NCBI RefSeq assembly: GCF_014644415.1
Contig: NZ_BMKQ01000001.1
Coordinates: 186,001 to 250,000, forward strand
Direction: 5' to 3'
DNA from: Marmoricola endophyticus
Lineage (GTDB): Bacteria; Actinomycetota; Actinomycetes; Propionibacteriales; Nocardioidaceae
DNA length: 64,000 bases
Below the pieces are notes generated by a model. It saw nothing but the letters and a program-made list of their open reading frames with translations, searched no databases and was not told the DNA's origin. The first letter of the stretch is position 1. Every line of letters begins with the position of its first letter. The translations under genes and the position numbers were made by a program. Below, one piece after another: positions 36,030-45,530 of this stretch.

Positions 36030-36943
36030 GCGGTGGGCTCGAACCGCTCCCGGGCGGGATGAGCGGGGAGACCTTCCTCTCCGACGCCGGCGGTGAGCCT
36101 GTCGTCGTCCGCATCTACGCCGGCCGCTCCGTCGCACGCGGCCGGGACGCTCCACAGGTCGACGCCGCGGTGCTCGGCTGGGTCGCCGGGCTCGTGCCGG
36201 TGCCCCGGGTGCTCGAGGTGCGGCCGGGCGACCCCGAGGCGGACGTCCCGGGGCTCCTCGTCACCGAGCTCCTCCCGGGCCGTCTGCTCAGCGACGTGCT
36301 GCCCGCCCTCGACGAGGAGAGCCTGGTGCGGGTGGGTCACGCGCTCGGCACGCTGCTCGGTCGCCTCGCGCACGTCGCCCTGCCGCACCCCGGCCTCTTC
36401 GTCGGTCGCGAGCTGCGGCTGGATCCGCTGCCCGAGGCCTGGCGCGACCTGCCCGCACTCGTGACGGACGCGTCGCAGCGACTCGCCGCGCACGGCTGGT
36501 CCGCAGCCGACCTCGACGGCCTGGACGCGCTGGCCGTCGACGCACAGGCACAGCTGGACACCGTGGGCCGCAGCTGTCTCGTGCACAGCGACCTCAACCC
36601 GAAGAACGTCCTCGTCGACCCGGACTCGCTCGAGGTCACCGGACTCCTCGACTGGGAGTTCGCGCACAGCGGGTCGCCGTACTCCGACCTGGGCAACCTG
36701 CTGCGCCACGAGCCCTCGGGGCGCGACGCCGCTGGGTCGACTTACCTCGAGGCCGTGCTGGCGGCTCGCGAGGCCTTCGTCCCCGACCCGCGACCGGACG
36801 CGCTGGAGCTGGCCCGGTGCGCCGACCTCGTGGGTCTGGTCGACCTGGCCGGCCGCGAGGACCAGGACAACCCGCCTTCGGTGAAGGCCGCGGCGCTCCT
36901 CCGCGCGCAGGTGGCGGCCGGGGACGTCGGTGCAGGCAGGTAG
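36023..36943 (+). CDS. aminoglycoside phosphotransferase-fold small-molecule kinase
   Basis: A 306-residue kinase-like protein of the APH/choline kinase fold. The catalytic loop is LVHSDLNPKNVLVD near residue 190 (His-Ser-Asp in place of His-Gly-Asp) and the metal-binding Asp is in LLDWEF near 211. Substrate is unknown; members phosphorylate antibiotics, sugars or choline. Two adjacent GTG codons (36023 and 36026) could start it; the second gives a 4-base GTGA overlap with the VOC gene. It is followed by the rpsA promoter. Confidence 0.83.
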   Translation: MVSGGLEPLPGGMSGETFLSDAGGEPVVVRIYAGRSVARGRDAPQVDAAVLGWVAGLVPVPRVLEVRPGDPEADVPGLLVTELLPGRLLSDVLPALDEESLVRVGHALGTLLGRLAHVALPHPGLFVGRELRLDPLPEAWRDLPALVTDASQRLAAHGWSAADLDGLDALAVDAQAQLDTVGRSCLVHSDLNPKNVLVDPDSLEVTGLLDWEFAHSGSPYSDLGNLLRHEPSGRDAAGSTYLEAVLAAREAFVPDPRPDALELARCADLVGLVDLAGREDQDNPPSVKAAALLRAQVAAGDVGAGR

Positions 36944-36948
36944 GCCCG

Positions 36949-36979
36949 TTGGACTCCGGCAGGACCCTCGGCCTATCCT
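36949..36979 (+). promoter_or_regulatory. rpsA promoter TTGGAC - 19 - TATCCT
   Basis: TTGGAC at 36949-36954 and TATCCT at 36974-36979 are spaced by 19 bases. A start near 36986 would give a leader of about 180 bases before rpsA. Such a long leader could carry regulation of ribosomal protein S1, but no clear structure was identified. Inference. Confidence 0.4.
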
Positions 36980-37165
36980 CGTAGGGCATCAGAGGTCTGC
37001 ACGCGTGGCCCCACAGGGCCGACACCGACAGCTCTCGTGCTCGTGCGCCGGACCCCGTCCGGTGGACGCGCCTCCGGGCGCGTGACGACCACGAGGCTCT
37101 GACGCGTCACGACCCACGTACGACCCCATCTGTTCCCGACACCGAATCCAGGACCTATCCACTCC

Positions 37166-38644
37166 ATGACGAGCACTCCGACCCTCCAGCCCGAGACCGA
37201 GGCACCGCAGGTAGCGGTCAACGACATCGGTTCGCAGGAGGACTTCCTCGCCGCGATCGACGAGACCATCAAGTACTTCAACGACGGCGACATCGTCGCG
37301 GGCACGATCGTCAAGGTCGACCGCGACGAGGTGCTGCTGGACATCGGCTACAAGACCGAGGGCGTCATCCCCTCGCGCGAGCTGTCCATCAAGCACGACG
37401 TCGACCCCAACGAGGTCGTCGGCGTCGGTGACGCGGTCGAGGCCCTCGTCCTCCAGAAGGAGGACAAGGAGGGCCGGCTGATCCTGTCCAAGAAGCGCGC
37501 CCAGTACGAGCGCGCCTGGGGCACGATCGAGCAGGTCAAGGAGGAGGACGGCGTCGTCACCGGCACCGTGATCGAGGTCGTCAAGGGCGGCCTGATCCTC
37601 GACATCGGGCTGCGCGGCTTCCTGCCCGCCTCGCTGGTCGAGATGCGCCGGGTGCGCGACCTCCAGCCGTACGTCGGCCGCGAGCTCGAGGCGAAGATCA
37701 TCGAGCTGGACAAGAACCGCAACAACGTGGTCCTGTCCCGCCGCGCCTGGCTCGAGCAGACGCAGTCCGAGGTCCGCCACGGCTTCCTCACGCAGCTGCA
37801 GAAGGGCCAGATCCGCAAGGGCGTCGTCTCCTCGATCGTCAACTTCGGTGCGTTCGTGGACCTCGGCGGCGTGGACGGCCTGGTGCACGTCTCCGAGCTG
37901 TCCTGGAAGCACATCGACCACCCCTCCGAGGTCGTCGCCGTGGGCGACGAGGTCACCGTCGAGGTGCTCGACGTCGACATGGAGCGCGAGCGCGTGTCGC
38001 TCTCGCTCAAGGCGACGCAGGAGGACCCCTGGCAGCACTTCGCCCGTACCCACCAGATCGGCCAGATCGTGCCCGGCAAGGTCACCAAGCTGGTGCCGTT
38101 CGGCTCGTTCGTGCGGGTCGAGGAGGGTATCGAGGGCCTGGTGCACATCTCCGAGCTGGCCGAGCGCCACGTGGAGATCCCCGAGCAGGTCGTCCAGGTC
38201 AACGACGACGTGATGGTCAAGATCATCGACATCGACCTCGAGCGTCGCCGGATCTCGCTGTCGCTCAAGCAGGCCAACGAGACGGTCGCGGCCACGGACG
38301 TCGACGAGTTCGACCCGACGCTCTACGGCATGACGGCGTCGTACGACGAGCAGGGCAACTACATCTACCCCGAGGGCTTCGACCCGGAGACGGGCGAGTG
38401 GCTCGAGGGCTACGACGAGCAGCGCGCGGCCTGGGAGGACCAGTACGCCAAGGCGCACGCCCGCTGGGAGGCCCACGTCAAGCAGCAGGCCGAGGCGGCC
38501 AAGGCCGAGGTCGAGGCCGGCGAGGCCACCTCGTACTCCTCGGGTGCCGGCGCCGAGGAGAGCAGCACCGCCGACGGTGGCTCGCTGGCCTCCGACGAGG
38601 CGCTGCAGGCGCTGCGCGAGAAGCTCACCGGCGGCGACGAGTAG
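37166..38644 (+). CDS. rpsA: 30S ribosomal protein S1
   Basis: A 492-residue protein with four S1 RNA-binding domains (about residues 35-105, 122-188, 207-277 and 292-364), the number normal for actinobacteria against six in E. coli. Repeated FGAFVDLGGVDGLVH-type sequences are clear. The C-terminal tail (about 370-492) is acidic and includes Gly, Asp and Ser-rich sequence with no S1 domain. The ATG at 37166 has AGGA about 13 bases upstream. It stands alone, with its own promoter and strong terminator. Confidence 0.96.
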   Translation: MTSTPTLQPETEAPQVAVNDIGSQEDFLAAIDETIKYFNDGDIVAGTIVKVDRDEVLLDIGYKTEGVIPSRELSIKHDVDPNEVVGVGDAVEALVLQKEDKEGRLILSKKRAQYERAWGTIEQVKEEDGVVTGTVIEVVKGGLILDIGLRGFLPASLVEMRRVRDLQPYVGRELEAKIIELDKNRNNVVLSRRAWLEQTQSEVRHGFLTQLQKGQIRKGVVSSIVNFGAFVDLGGVDGLVHVSELSWKHIDHPSEVVAVGDEVTVEVLDVDMERERVSLSLKATQEDPWQHFARTHQIGQIVPGKVTKLVPFGSFVRVEEGIEGLVHISELAERHVEIPEQVVQVNDDVMVKIIDIDLERRRISLSLKQANETVAATDVDEFDPTLYGMTASYDEQGNYIYPEGFDPETGEWLEGYDEQRAAWEDQYAKAHARWEAHVKQQAEAAKAEVEAGEATSYSSGAGAEESSTADGGSLASDEALQALREKLTGGDE

Positions 38645-38664
38645 GTCCCGCCCCCTGGGCCGAC

Positions 38665-38700
38665 ACGGGCCCGGACCCCCACGCGGGGGTCCGGGCCCGT
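38665..38700 (+). terminator. rpsA terminator
   Basis: A perfect 16-pair hairpin, arms 38665-38680 and 38685-38700 with loop ACGC, 20 bases after the rpsA stop. Confidence 0.85.
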
Positions 38701-38776
38701 TCCGCGTTTTCACAGGCGCCACAAAAGTTTCGTGCCGGTGACCAAACCGCGGCGATCCAGGTGACGAACTCCGGGC

Positions 38777-40330
38777 ATGCTTCGTCAGAGCCGCCGCGGC
38801 ACGACCGTCCTGTGGGGTGCGCTCGCCGGCTTGCTCGCGGCCGCGGGAGGCGTCGGGGCCTCGATGCTCCTGGCCGCGCTCCTCGGTGGCACGTCCTCGG
38901 CGTACGCGCTCGGTGACCGCGTCATCCAGTTCACCCCCGGGTGGCTCAAGGACTTCGCGGTCGAGAAGCTCGGCGAGAAAGACAAGCTCGTGCTCCTGAT
39001 CTCGGTCTTCGCCGTCGTCGCGATCCTCAGTGCACTGGTAGGCGTCCTCGCGACCAGGCGGCTCGTTCCTGCCCTGGTGATCACCGGTGTCCTCAACCTG
39101 GTGGCGCTGGCCTCGGCGATCTTCACCAGTCTCGGCGTCGAGATCACCGTGGCGAGTGTCGTGCCGGGCCTGGTGGCGACCGTCGTCTCGGTGGCTCTGC
39201 TGTGGCTCCTCGGCAGGTCCTGGCGCCGTACCGGAGGATCGGGCGCCTCGGCACCTGCCGGGTTCGACCGCCGGGTCTTCCTCGGTGCGGCGCTGGCCAG
39301 CGGCGGTGTCGCTGTCGTGGGCGGTGGGGCGTCACAGTTCTTCGGCAAGGCGGGGGAGGCCTCCCGCGCCGACGTCACGCTGCCGGCTGCGACGACCAAG
39401 GCCAAGCCGATCCCGCGTGGTACGGCGCTCGACATCAAGGGCATCACGCCGTACATGACGCCGAACTCCACGTTCTACCGTGTCGACACCGCTCTGCAGG
39501 TGCCGCAGCTCGACGCCGACACGTGGCGGCTGCGGATCCACGGCATGGTCGACAACGAGCTGCAGCTGTCCTTCCGCGACCTCCTCGACATGGACCTCGT
39601 CGAGGACCGGATCACGCTGACCTGCGTGTCGAACCAGGTCGGCGGCCAGTACGCCGGCAACGCCACCTGGCTCGGGGTGCCGATGAAGCAGATCCTCGAG
39701 CGGGTGGGCGTCCGGAGCGGTTCCGACGCGATGGTCTCCACCAGCGCGGACGACATGACGATCACGACGCCGGTGAAGGCGCTGACCGACGACCGCAACG
39801 CGCTGCTCGCGGTGGGGATGAACGGCCAGCCGCTGCCGCTGGAGCACGGGTTCCCGGTGCGCATGGTCGTCCCCGGCCTGTACGGCTTCGTCTCGGCGAC
39901 CAAGTGGGTCACCGACATGGAGCTGACGACGTTCTCCGATGCCTCGACGTACTGGACCAAGCGCGGTTGGAAGGACCAGGCGCCGATCAAGACCTTCAGC
40001 CGGATCGACACGCCCGCTGCGTTCAGCCAGGTCTCCGGCGAGGTACCGATCGCCGGCGTGGCCTGGGCGCAGGAGCGGGGCATCGAGAAGGTCGAGCTCA
40101 AGATCGGGGACGCCGACTGGGTGGAGGCCGACCTGGCCACCGAGGACTCCATCGACAACTGGCGCCAGTGGGTCTACCGCTGGAAGCCCGCTGAGACAGG
40201 TCAGAGCGGCAACGTCAGCGTCCAGGTCCGCGCCACGGACAAGACCGGCTACACACAGACTTCCGATCGGGTGCCACCTCGCCCCGACGGGGCCACGGGA
40301 TGGGACAGCAGAACGCTGGTCGTCTCGTGA
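38777..40330 (+). CDS. membrane-anchored sulfite oxidase-like molybdopterin enzyme
   Basis: A 517-residue protein. Four hydrophobic helices (about 11-37, 71-93, 97-118 and 124-147) precede a soluble domain. Just before a fifth hydrophobic stretch is [15 protein letters not shown] (163-177), a twin-arginine-like motif, suggesting that the last helix and the folded cofactor domain pass through the Tat route. The molybdopterin domain (about 215-390) contains the expected Cys283 in [12 protein letters not shown]; a Mo-co dimerisation domain follows (about 400-510). It would be a sulfite oxidase or related oxidoreductase facing outside, electron acceptor unknown. It is 59 bases from the fasciclin lipoprotein gene, probably one operon. 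Confidence 0.88.
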   Translation: MLRQSRRGTTVLWGALAGLLAAAGGVGASMLLAALLGGTSSAYALGDRVIQFTPGWLKDFAVEKLGEKDKLVLLISVFAVVAILSALVGVLATRRLVPALVITGVLNLVALASAIFTSLGVEITVASVVPGLVATVVSVALLWLLGRSWRRTGGSGASAPAGFDRRVFLGAALASGGVAVVGGGASQFFGKAGEASRADVTLPAATTKAKPIPRGTALDIKGITPYMTPNSTFYRVDTALQVPQLDADTWRLRIHGMVDNELQLSFRDLLDMDLVEDRITLTCVSNQVGGQYAGNATWLGVPMKQILERVGVRSGSDAMVSTSADDMTITTPVKALTDDRNALLAVGMNGQPLPLEHGFPVRMVVPGLYGFVSATKWVTDMELTTFSDASTYWTKRGWKDQAPIKTFSRIDTPAAFSQVSGEVPIAGVAWAQERGIEKVELKIGDADWVEADLATEDSIDNWRQWVYRWKPAETGQSGNVSVQVRATDKTGYTQTSDRVPPRPDGATGWDSRTLVVS

Positions 40331-40389
40331 CCGCCGCGACCATGCGGACGAGAAGAGGGAACGCACGACCCAACGAAGGGATAGCAAGG

Positions 40390-41061
40390 ATGACGATCAA
40401 GACCCGCAAGCTGTTCGCCGCCGCCTCCTGCTCTGTCGCGCTCCTGGGTGCCGCTGCCTGCGGTTCCAGCTCCGACGACAGCGGCACCGCGTCGGACTCC
40501 TCCAGCAGCGACTCCAGCTCCTCGAGCTCGGACAGCGCGTCGGCCGACCCGGCCGCCAACCTGGTGGGCCCGGGCTGCGCCGACTACGCCAAGCAGGTGC
40601 CGAACGGCGCCGGCTCGGTCGACGGCATGGCTCAGGACCCGGTGGCCACCGCCGCGAGCAACAACCCGCTGCTCAAGACCCTGGTGCAGGCCGTGTCCGG
40701 CAAGATCAACCCGGACGTCAACCTGGTCAACGACCTCAACAGCGGTCAGCTGACGGTCTTCGCCCCGGTCGACTCGGCCTTCGCCAAGCTGCCCAAGGCC
40801 ACCGTCGCCGACCTGGCGAAGCCCGCGAACGCCAAGATGCTGACCACGATCCTGACGACCCACGTCGTGCAGGGCCAGCTGGCCCCCTCCGACGTCGACG
40901 GCGAGCAGAGCACGCTGGCCGGCAACAAGATCACGGTCAAGGGCTCCGACGACAACATCACCGTCAACGGCGCCAAGGTGATCTGCGGTGGCGTCCAGAC
41001 CGCCAACGCGACGGTCTACCTGATCGACAGCGTTCTCAACCCCGCCGGCGGCCACTTCTGA
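40390..41061 (+). CDS. fasciclin-domain lipoprotein
   Basis: A 223-residue lipoprotein: signal peptide with lipobox GAAAC and Cys24, a Ser/Asp-rich linker (about 25-55), then one FAS1 domain (about 85-220) with [15 protein letters not shown] and a C-terminal [10 protein letters not shown]. It resembles mycobacterial MPT70/MPT83. FAS1 proteins mediate adhesion or protein contacts at the surface. ATG 40390 has GAAGGGA about 13 bases upstream; the start is set by the signal peptide. Pairing with the molybdopterin enzyme suggests a functional partnership, which is inference. Confidence 0.88.
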   Translation: MTIKTRKLFAAASCSVALLGAAACGSSSDDSGTASDSSSSDSSSSSSDSASADPAANLVGPGCADYAKQVPNGAGSVDGMAQDPVATAASNNPLLKTLVQAVSGKINPDVNLVNDLNSGQLTVFAPVDSAFAKLPKATVADLAKPANAKMLTTILTTHVVQGQLAPSDVDGEQSTLAGNKITVKGSDDNITVNGAKVICGGVQTANATVYLIDSVLNPAGGHF

Positions 41062-41420
41062 GCCGTCTCCGGTACGTCCTCCGGGTGAGGTGGCGGTCCT
41101 CCGGACCGGACCACGTGACCTGACGTGTGAGTGGAGGATGACGAGCGCCCCCGGCCGACGGCCGGGGGCGCTTCGTGCCGTTCGGCCGTCCTCGGCGTTC
41201 ACCAAGAATGACCGTTCGGCCATAGTTCGCACCGTCAAATCGGACAAACTGCTCGGAACGGCCTGACGGACGGGTGAGAAGGTCTCGATCGGGTCAACGC
41301 GTGTGCTTTGCTGGCGACCGGCTCGGCAGGTGTGGGGGAGCACTCGCTGGCCCGTTCCACGGCCGGCACGGCGGCGCCCGAGGATTGTCCGTGCGTGAAG
41401 TACAGGGGATCCCAGAGACG
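41062..41420. other. intergenic region after the fasciclin gene
   Basis: No convincing gene lies in these 359 bases. It contains a strong terminator (41144-41172) and then an AT-richer stretch in which CGTTCGGCC occurs twice (41179-41187 and 41212-41220). An in-frame extension of the next gene runs back to 41274, but it lacks signal-peptide character and is probably not translated. Confidence 0.55.
41144..41172 (+). terminator. terminator after the fasciclin gene
   Basis: A perfect 13-pair hairpin, arms 41144-41156 and 41160-41172 with loop GAC, followed by TCGTG. Confidence 0.82.
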
Positions 41421-42431
41421 ATGACCACCAGGAAGTGGACAGCCCACCCGCTCGTGGCCGGGTGTCGTGTGCTCGGCGCAGCGCTCGGACTGAGCGTCGT
41501 CGCGGCCGTACTCGCGATCGGTACGCCGTCCCGGGCCGCGGCAGCGGAGTCCTGCCCGCGGCCGGACAAGGCGTCGAACGTGATCCAGCTCCGTCCGGGC
41601 CAGTCGACGATCACCTTCCCCGGGGCGCGGTCCGCGGACTTCTGCGCCGGGCGGCCGGCGTACGCCAAGACCGAGCTGTGGCCCGGTGCGAAGCCCGTGG
41701 CCGACCGGCAGGTCGACGCGCGCGGCGTCGGCACCTGGACCAGGCTGGACGACGGGCGGATCACCTTCACCGTCGACCCGTCGTTCCAGCGGCGTCCGCT
41801 CGGTGACGACGGGCCCGGCCGCGACGCGATCCTCAAGTTCGCGATCGTCGACACCGAGGGCAACTACGTCGCCTCGCACGTGCTCGCCTACGTCGTGTAC
41901 GACGGCGCCAGCGCGTTCCCCGACTCCCTGAAGGCCTGTGCCCGAGGAGGTGTCGTCCGCCCGCTCGCCAACGACGTCGCCGGCTGGCGGGGGACCAACG
42001 AGTACGACAAGCGGCACGCGCGCCTGCTCCCCGGCACGCTGCGGCTCGCGGACACGGGCCCGGGTGGTGTCGTCCGCACCGACCAGGGGGCGTGGCACGT
42101 GTTGAAGGGCGGCGAGGTGCGCTTCACACCGGCCGAGGGCTGGCACGGGAAGACCCCTCCGCTGAGGTACTCGGTCCGGGACACCTTCGGCAACACCGCG
42201 AGCTCGACGGTCACCGCGACCTCGTGCGGGGCGACGTCCGCCTCCGCGTCCGCCTCGGCGTCGCCCACGAGCAGCGACGAGGCGTCATCGGCGAGCACGG
42301 CTGACGACGAGCCGGCCTCGAAGGGGATCGGCACCCGTGCCTGGGTGCCGCTCGTCCTCGCGCTGCTCTGCGTGCTCGCTGGCGGACTCGCGCTGAGAAG
42401 GCGTCGCTCGTCGGACGGCGGGGGGCAGTGA
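41421..42431 (+). CDS. surface protein with C-terminal membrane anchor
   Basis: A 336-residue exported protein. A signal peptide (basic start, hydrophobic core, cut near AAAAES at about residue 46) is followed by beta-rich sequence in which PLANDVAG recalls tandem Ig/cadherin-like surface domains, a Ser/Ala-rich linker (about 262-295), one hydrophobic helix and a RRRRSS tail, the common pattern of wall-spanning proteins. No LPxTG motif is seen. Four cysteines, near 48, 80, 173 and 270, may form disulfides. ATG 41421 is chosen to give a standard signal peptide. It overlaps coaE by 4 bases, which is surprising given the unrelated role. Confidence 0.75.
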   Translation: MTTRKWTAHPLVAGCRVLGAALGLSVVAAVLAIGTPSRAAAAESCPRPDKASNVIQLRPGQSTITFPGARSADFCAGRPAYAKTELWPGAKPVADRQVDARGVGTWTRLDDGRITFTVDPSFQRRPLGDDGPGRDAILKFAIVDTEGNYVASHVLAYVVYDGASAFPDSLKACARGGVVRPLANDVAGWRGTNEYDKRHARLLPGTLRLADTGPGGVVRTDQGAWHVLKGGEVRFTPAEGWHGKTPPLRYSVRDTFGNTASSTVTATSCGATSASASASASPTSSDEASSASTADDEPASKGIGTRAWVPLVLALLCVLAGGLALRRRRSSDGGGQ

Positions 42432-43033
42432 CCCGTCGGGTCGGGCTCACCGGGGGTGTGGCTTCGGGCAAGAGCACGGTGGCCGCACTGCTCGCGGAGC
42501 ACGGCGCCGTGGTGATCGACGCGGACGTTCTCGCGCGTGAGGTCGTCGCGGCGGGGACGCCCGGCCTGAGCGCGGTCGTCGAGTCGTTCGGACAGGAGGT
42601 GCTGGCCGACGACGGTGAGCTCGATCGCCCCGCGATGGGGCGGCTGGTCTTCGCCGACGAGGGTGCGCGCAAGCGCCTCGAGGGCATCGTGCACCCGCTG
42701 GTCCACGCGCGGATCGCCGCGCTCGAGCACGAGGCGGGCGACACGCCGATGGTCGTCCACGACATCCCGCTGCTCGCCGAGGGAGGCGCCGAGCGGCGTG
42801 CCGACTTCGACGCGGTGCTGGTCGTCGACGTGCCCGAGCAGCTGCAGGTCGACCGGATGGTCCGGGACCGCGGGTGGGAGGAGGGGGATGCGCGCGCACG
42901 GATCGCCGCCCAGGCGTCGCGTGAGGAGCGCCTGGCGATCGCCACCCACGTCATCGACAACACCGGGACGCGCGACGACCTCCGCGACCGGGTCGCGGAG
43001 GTCGTTGAGGAGCTGCAGCGCAGCGACGGCTGA
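42428..43033 (+). CDS. coaE: dephospho-CoA kinase
   Basis: A 201-residue P-loop kinase adding the 3'-phosphate in the last step of coenzyme A synthesis. The P-loop GGVASGKST is at residues 7-15 and DADVLAREV follows near 34. Length matches the short, single-domain form. The GTG start overlaps the previous stop (GTGA). Its place downstream of rpsA is conserved in actinobacteria, here with three inserted genes between. Confidence 0.95.
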   Translation: MTRRVGLTGGVASGKSTVAALLAEHGAVVIDADVLAREVVAAGTPGLSAVVESFGQEVLADDGELDRPAMGRLVFADEGARKRLEGIVHPLVHARIAALEHEAGDTPMVVHDIPLLAEGGAERRADFDAVLVVDVPEQLQVDRMVRDRGWEEGDARARIAAQASREERLAIATHVIDNTGTRDDLRDRVAEVVEELQRSDG

Positions 43034-43053
43034 GTCTCGGCCCGGCGTCGGGC

Positions 43054-44001
43054 TCAGGCGGCGAGGTCGGGGTCGGCCAGCTTGCGCAGCCGGGCGATCG
43101 CCTCGCGCTCGAGCTGGCGTACCCGCTCCGCGGAGATGCCGTGCTTCGCGCCGATGTCGGCGAGCTTGTGCTGTCGACCGTCGCTGAGGCCGTAGCGCGA
43201 ACGGACGATGTCGGCCGACCGGTCGTCGAGCAGGCCGACCAGTGCGGCCAGCCGGTCACGCGACTCGACGTCGAGCACCGTCAGGTCGGGGCCCGGGCTG
43301 CCCTCCTGCGCGATCAGGTCGCCGAGCGAGGTGTCGCCGTCCTCGTCGATCGGGGTGTCGAGCGAGACGTGGTCGCGGCCCCACGACAGCAGGTCGAGCA
43401 CGCGGTCGATGTCCATGTCGAGCTCGGCGGCGACCTCCTCGGGCTCCGGGTCACGCCCGAGCTGCCGCTCCAGCGTCCGGCGGGCGCCGGAGACCTGGTT
43501 GAGCTCCTCGACGACGTGCACGGGAAGACGGACGACCCGTGCCTGCTGGGCGATGCCGCGCGTGATCGCCTGTCGCACCCACCACGTGGCGTACGTGGAG
43601 AACTTGTAGCCCTTGGCGTAGTCGAACTTCTCGACCGCCCGGATCAGACCGGTGTTGCCCTCCTGGATCAGGTCCAGCATCGGCATGGCGGAGCGACCGT
43701 ACTTGCGGGCGATGGAGACCACCAGGCGCAGGTTGGCGTTGATGAACTGCTGGATGGCGCGCTGACCCTCGGCGGCGATCCACACCAGCTCGGCCTGCGA
43801 GGCGTTGCCGGGAGCACCGCCCTTGCGGCGGCCGACACGACCCTGCTCGAGCAGCTTCTCCGCGAGCAGACCGGCCTCGATGGTCTTCGACAGCTCGACC
43901 TCGGTCGCGGCGTCGAGCAGCGGCGTGCGCGCGATCTCGTCGAGGTACAGCCCGACGCTGTCGCGTCCCTCGATCTCTCGCTCAGTACGAGTCGTGGTCA
44001 C
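43054..44001 (-). CDS. group 2 RNA polymerase sigma factor (SigB/HrdD-like)
   Basis: A 315-residue sigma-70 family protein with regions 1.2 to 4: DSVGLYLDEIARTPLL (residues 14-29), region 2 with the RLVVSIARKYGRS and TYATWWVRQAI segments for -10 recognition, region 3 and a C-terminal HTH with ISAERVRQLEREAIARL. It lacks the long basic N-terminus of the principal factor encoded at 52146, so it is an alternative, probably stress- or growth-phase-linked factor. The GTG start at 43999-44001 follows AAGGAGC by 5 bases. It is convergent with coaE. Confidence 0.93.
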   Translation of the reverse strand: MTTTRTEREIEGRDSVGLYLDEIARTPLLDAATEVELSKTIEAGLLAEKLLEQGRVGRRKGGAPGNASQAELVWIAAEGQRAIQQFINANLRLVVSIARKYGRSAMPMLDLIQEGNTGLIRAVEKFDYAKGYKFSTYATWWVRQAITRGIAQQARVVRLPVHVVEELNQVSGARRTLERQLGRDPEPEEVAAELDMDIDRVLDLLSWGRDHVSLDTPIDEDGDTSLGDLIAQEGSPGPDLTVLDVESRDRLAALVGLLDDRSADIVRSRYGLSDGRQHKLADIGAKHGISAERVRQLEREAIARLRKLADPDLAA

Positions 44002-44242
44002 TGAAGCTCCTTCCTCGTAGGCCGACGGGAACGTCTGCCTGCATCTGTGCCAACGGATCGGCTCCGCCTTGGATTCCCCACCACCGGGTGGTAGCCGCCT
44101 CCGCGTCGCTCACCAGTTATGACGTGCGAGCCGGCGTTCTCGATCCCTCAACCCGCCCTTCTCAGAGACTTCTCAGTCGATCCTCGACGAGCGGACGAGG
44201 CCCGACCCTCGAGGTGGGCTTCGTCACGAGGATGATGGTCGG

Positions 44243-44926
44243 ATGGGAGTGGACCTGAATGCGGACCTGGGCGAGGGAGTCACCGACGACGAGGGGCTGC
44301 TCGCCGTGGTGACCAGCGCCAACGTCGCGTGCGGCTACCACGCGGGGGACGACCGGGTGATGGCGACGGTGTGCCGCGCTGCGGTCTCTCGCGGGGTGGT
44401 GCTCGGAGCGCAGGTCTCCTACGCCGACCGCGCCGGGGTCGGGCGGCGCGAGCTCGACGTCGAGCCCGCCCTGCTGCGCGAGCAGGTCGCCGACCAGGTC
44501 GCGACGCTGCGGCGGCACGCAGGTGCCGCCGGGGGCGAGGTGGCGTACCTGAAGCCGCACGGAGCGCTCTACCACCGCACGGCGCGCGACGAGCTCCAGG
44601 CACGAGCGGTCCTGGAGGGGTCGGGCGACCTGCCGGTCCTCGGGCTGCCCGGCTCGCTGCTGCTCGAGCTGGCGTCCGTGGGAGGGCGGCGGACGATCCT
44701 GGAGGGGTTCCCCGACCGCGGCTACACCGACGGCGGGGGTCTCGTGCCGCGCGATCAGCCGGGCGCGCTGGTCGAGGACCCCGATGACATCGCCGCTCAC
44801 GCGGTCCGGCTGGCCGGCGAGGTCGACTCCGTCTGCGTGCACGGGGACTCGCCGGGTGCCGTCGAGGCGGCGACGCGGGTACGAGCAGCCCTCGAGGCGG
44901 CCGGGATCGAGGTCCGGGCGTGGTGA
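44243..44926 (+). CDS. pxpA: 5-oxoprolinase subunit A (LamB/YcsF)
   Basis: A 227-residue protein of the LamB/YcsF family, part of the ATP-dependent PxpABC complex that hydrolyses 5-oxoproline to glutamate. The N-terminal DLNADLGEG (residues 4-12), SANVACGYHAGD (25-36) and KPHGALYH (about 104-111) motifs are intact. A GATGAT sequence stands 6 bases before the ATG, which may mean a leaderless start. It begins a three-gene operon with pxpB and pxpC. Confidence 0.93.
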   Translation: MGVDLNADLGEGVTDDEGLLAVVTSANVACGYHAGDDRVMATVCRAAVSRGVVLGAQVSYADRAGVGRRELDVEPALLREQVADQVATLRRHAGAAGGEVAYLKPHGALYHRTARDELQARAVLEGSGDLPVLGLPGSLLLELASVGGRRTILEGFPDRGYTDGGGLVPRDQPGALVEDPDDIAAHAVRLAGEVDSVCVHGDSPGAVEAATRVRAALEAAGIEVRAW

Positions 44927-44930
44927 GCAC

Positions 44931-45530
44931 GTGGTGACCGTCCGCAGGGCCGGTCGGGACGCACTGCTCGTCGACTGCGCCGGGCTGGAGGAGGCGACTG
45001 CCCTGCACGCCGAGGTACGTCGTCGCGGCCTGGCGGTGCGCGACCTGGTCCCCGCGGCGGCCACCGTCCTCTTGGACGGCCTGGCCGACCCGGCGGGTAC
45101 CGCCGAGCAGATCGGTGCGTGGAGGCTCGAGGCCGTCGAGACACCCCCCGGTCGGCTGGTCGAGCTGCCGACGACGTACGACGGACCCGACCTGGGTGCC
45201 GTGGCCGACCAGTGGGGTCTCACGGAGGAGGACGTGGTCGAGCTGCACCTGGCCACCGAGTTCCGCGTGGCGTTCTGCGGCTTCGCGCCGGGGTTCGCGT
45301 ACTGCACCGGCCTGCCGGAGGACCGTACGGTCGCGCGCCGGTCCGACCCGCGGGCATCGGTGCCCGCCGGGTCGGTGGGGCTGGCCGGGCCCTGGACCGC
45401 CGTGTACCCGACCGCGTCGCCGGGGGGCTGGCAGCTGATCGGGCGCACCGAGGTGCGGTTGTGGGACGCCGGGTCCGAGCAGCCCGCGCTGCTGCCGCCC
45501 GGGACTCGCGTGAGGTTCGTCCGTGGGTGA
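44931..45530 (+). CDS. pxpB: 5-oxoprolinase subunit B (KipI-like)
   Basis: A 199-residue KipI/allophanate hydrolase subunit 1 protein with the family segments EFRVAFCGFAPGFAYCTGL (near residues 104-122) and PAGSVGLAGPWTAVYP (near 142-157). It follows pxpA by 4 bases. Two adjacent GTG codons (44931, 44934) can start it. It overlaps pxpC by 8 bases, so the two halves are made in step. Confidence 0.92.
   Translation: MVTVRRAGRDALLVDCAGLEEATALHAEVRRRGLAVRDLVPAAATVLLDGLADPAGTAEQIGAWRLEAVETPPGRLVELPTTYDGPDLGAVADQWGLTEEDVVELHLATEFRVAFCGFAPGFAYCTGLPEDRTVARRSDPRASVPAGSVGLAGPWTAVYPTASPGGWQLIGRTEVRLWDAGSEQPALLPPGTRVRFVRG

Noticed and set aside
41274-41420. Longer start for the surface protein gene at 41274
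   Set aside because: The added 49 residues have no signal-peptide character and would bury the normal signal peptide that starts at 41421.
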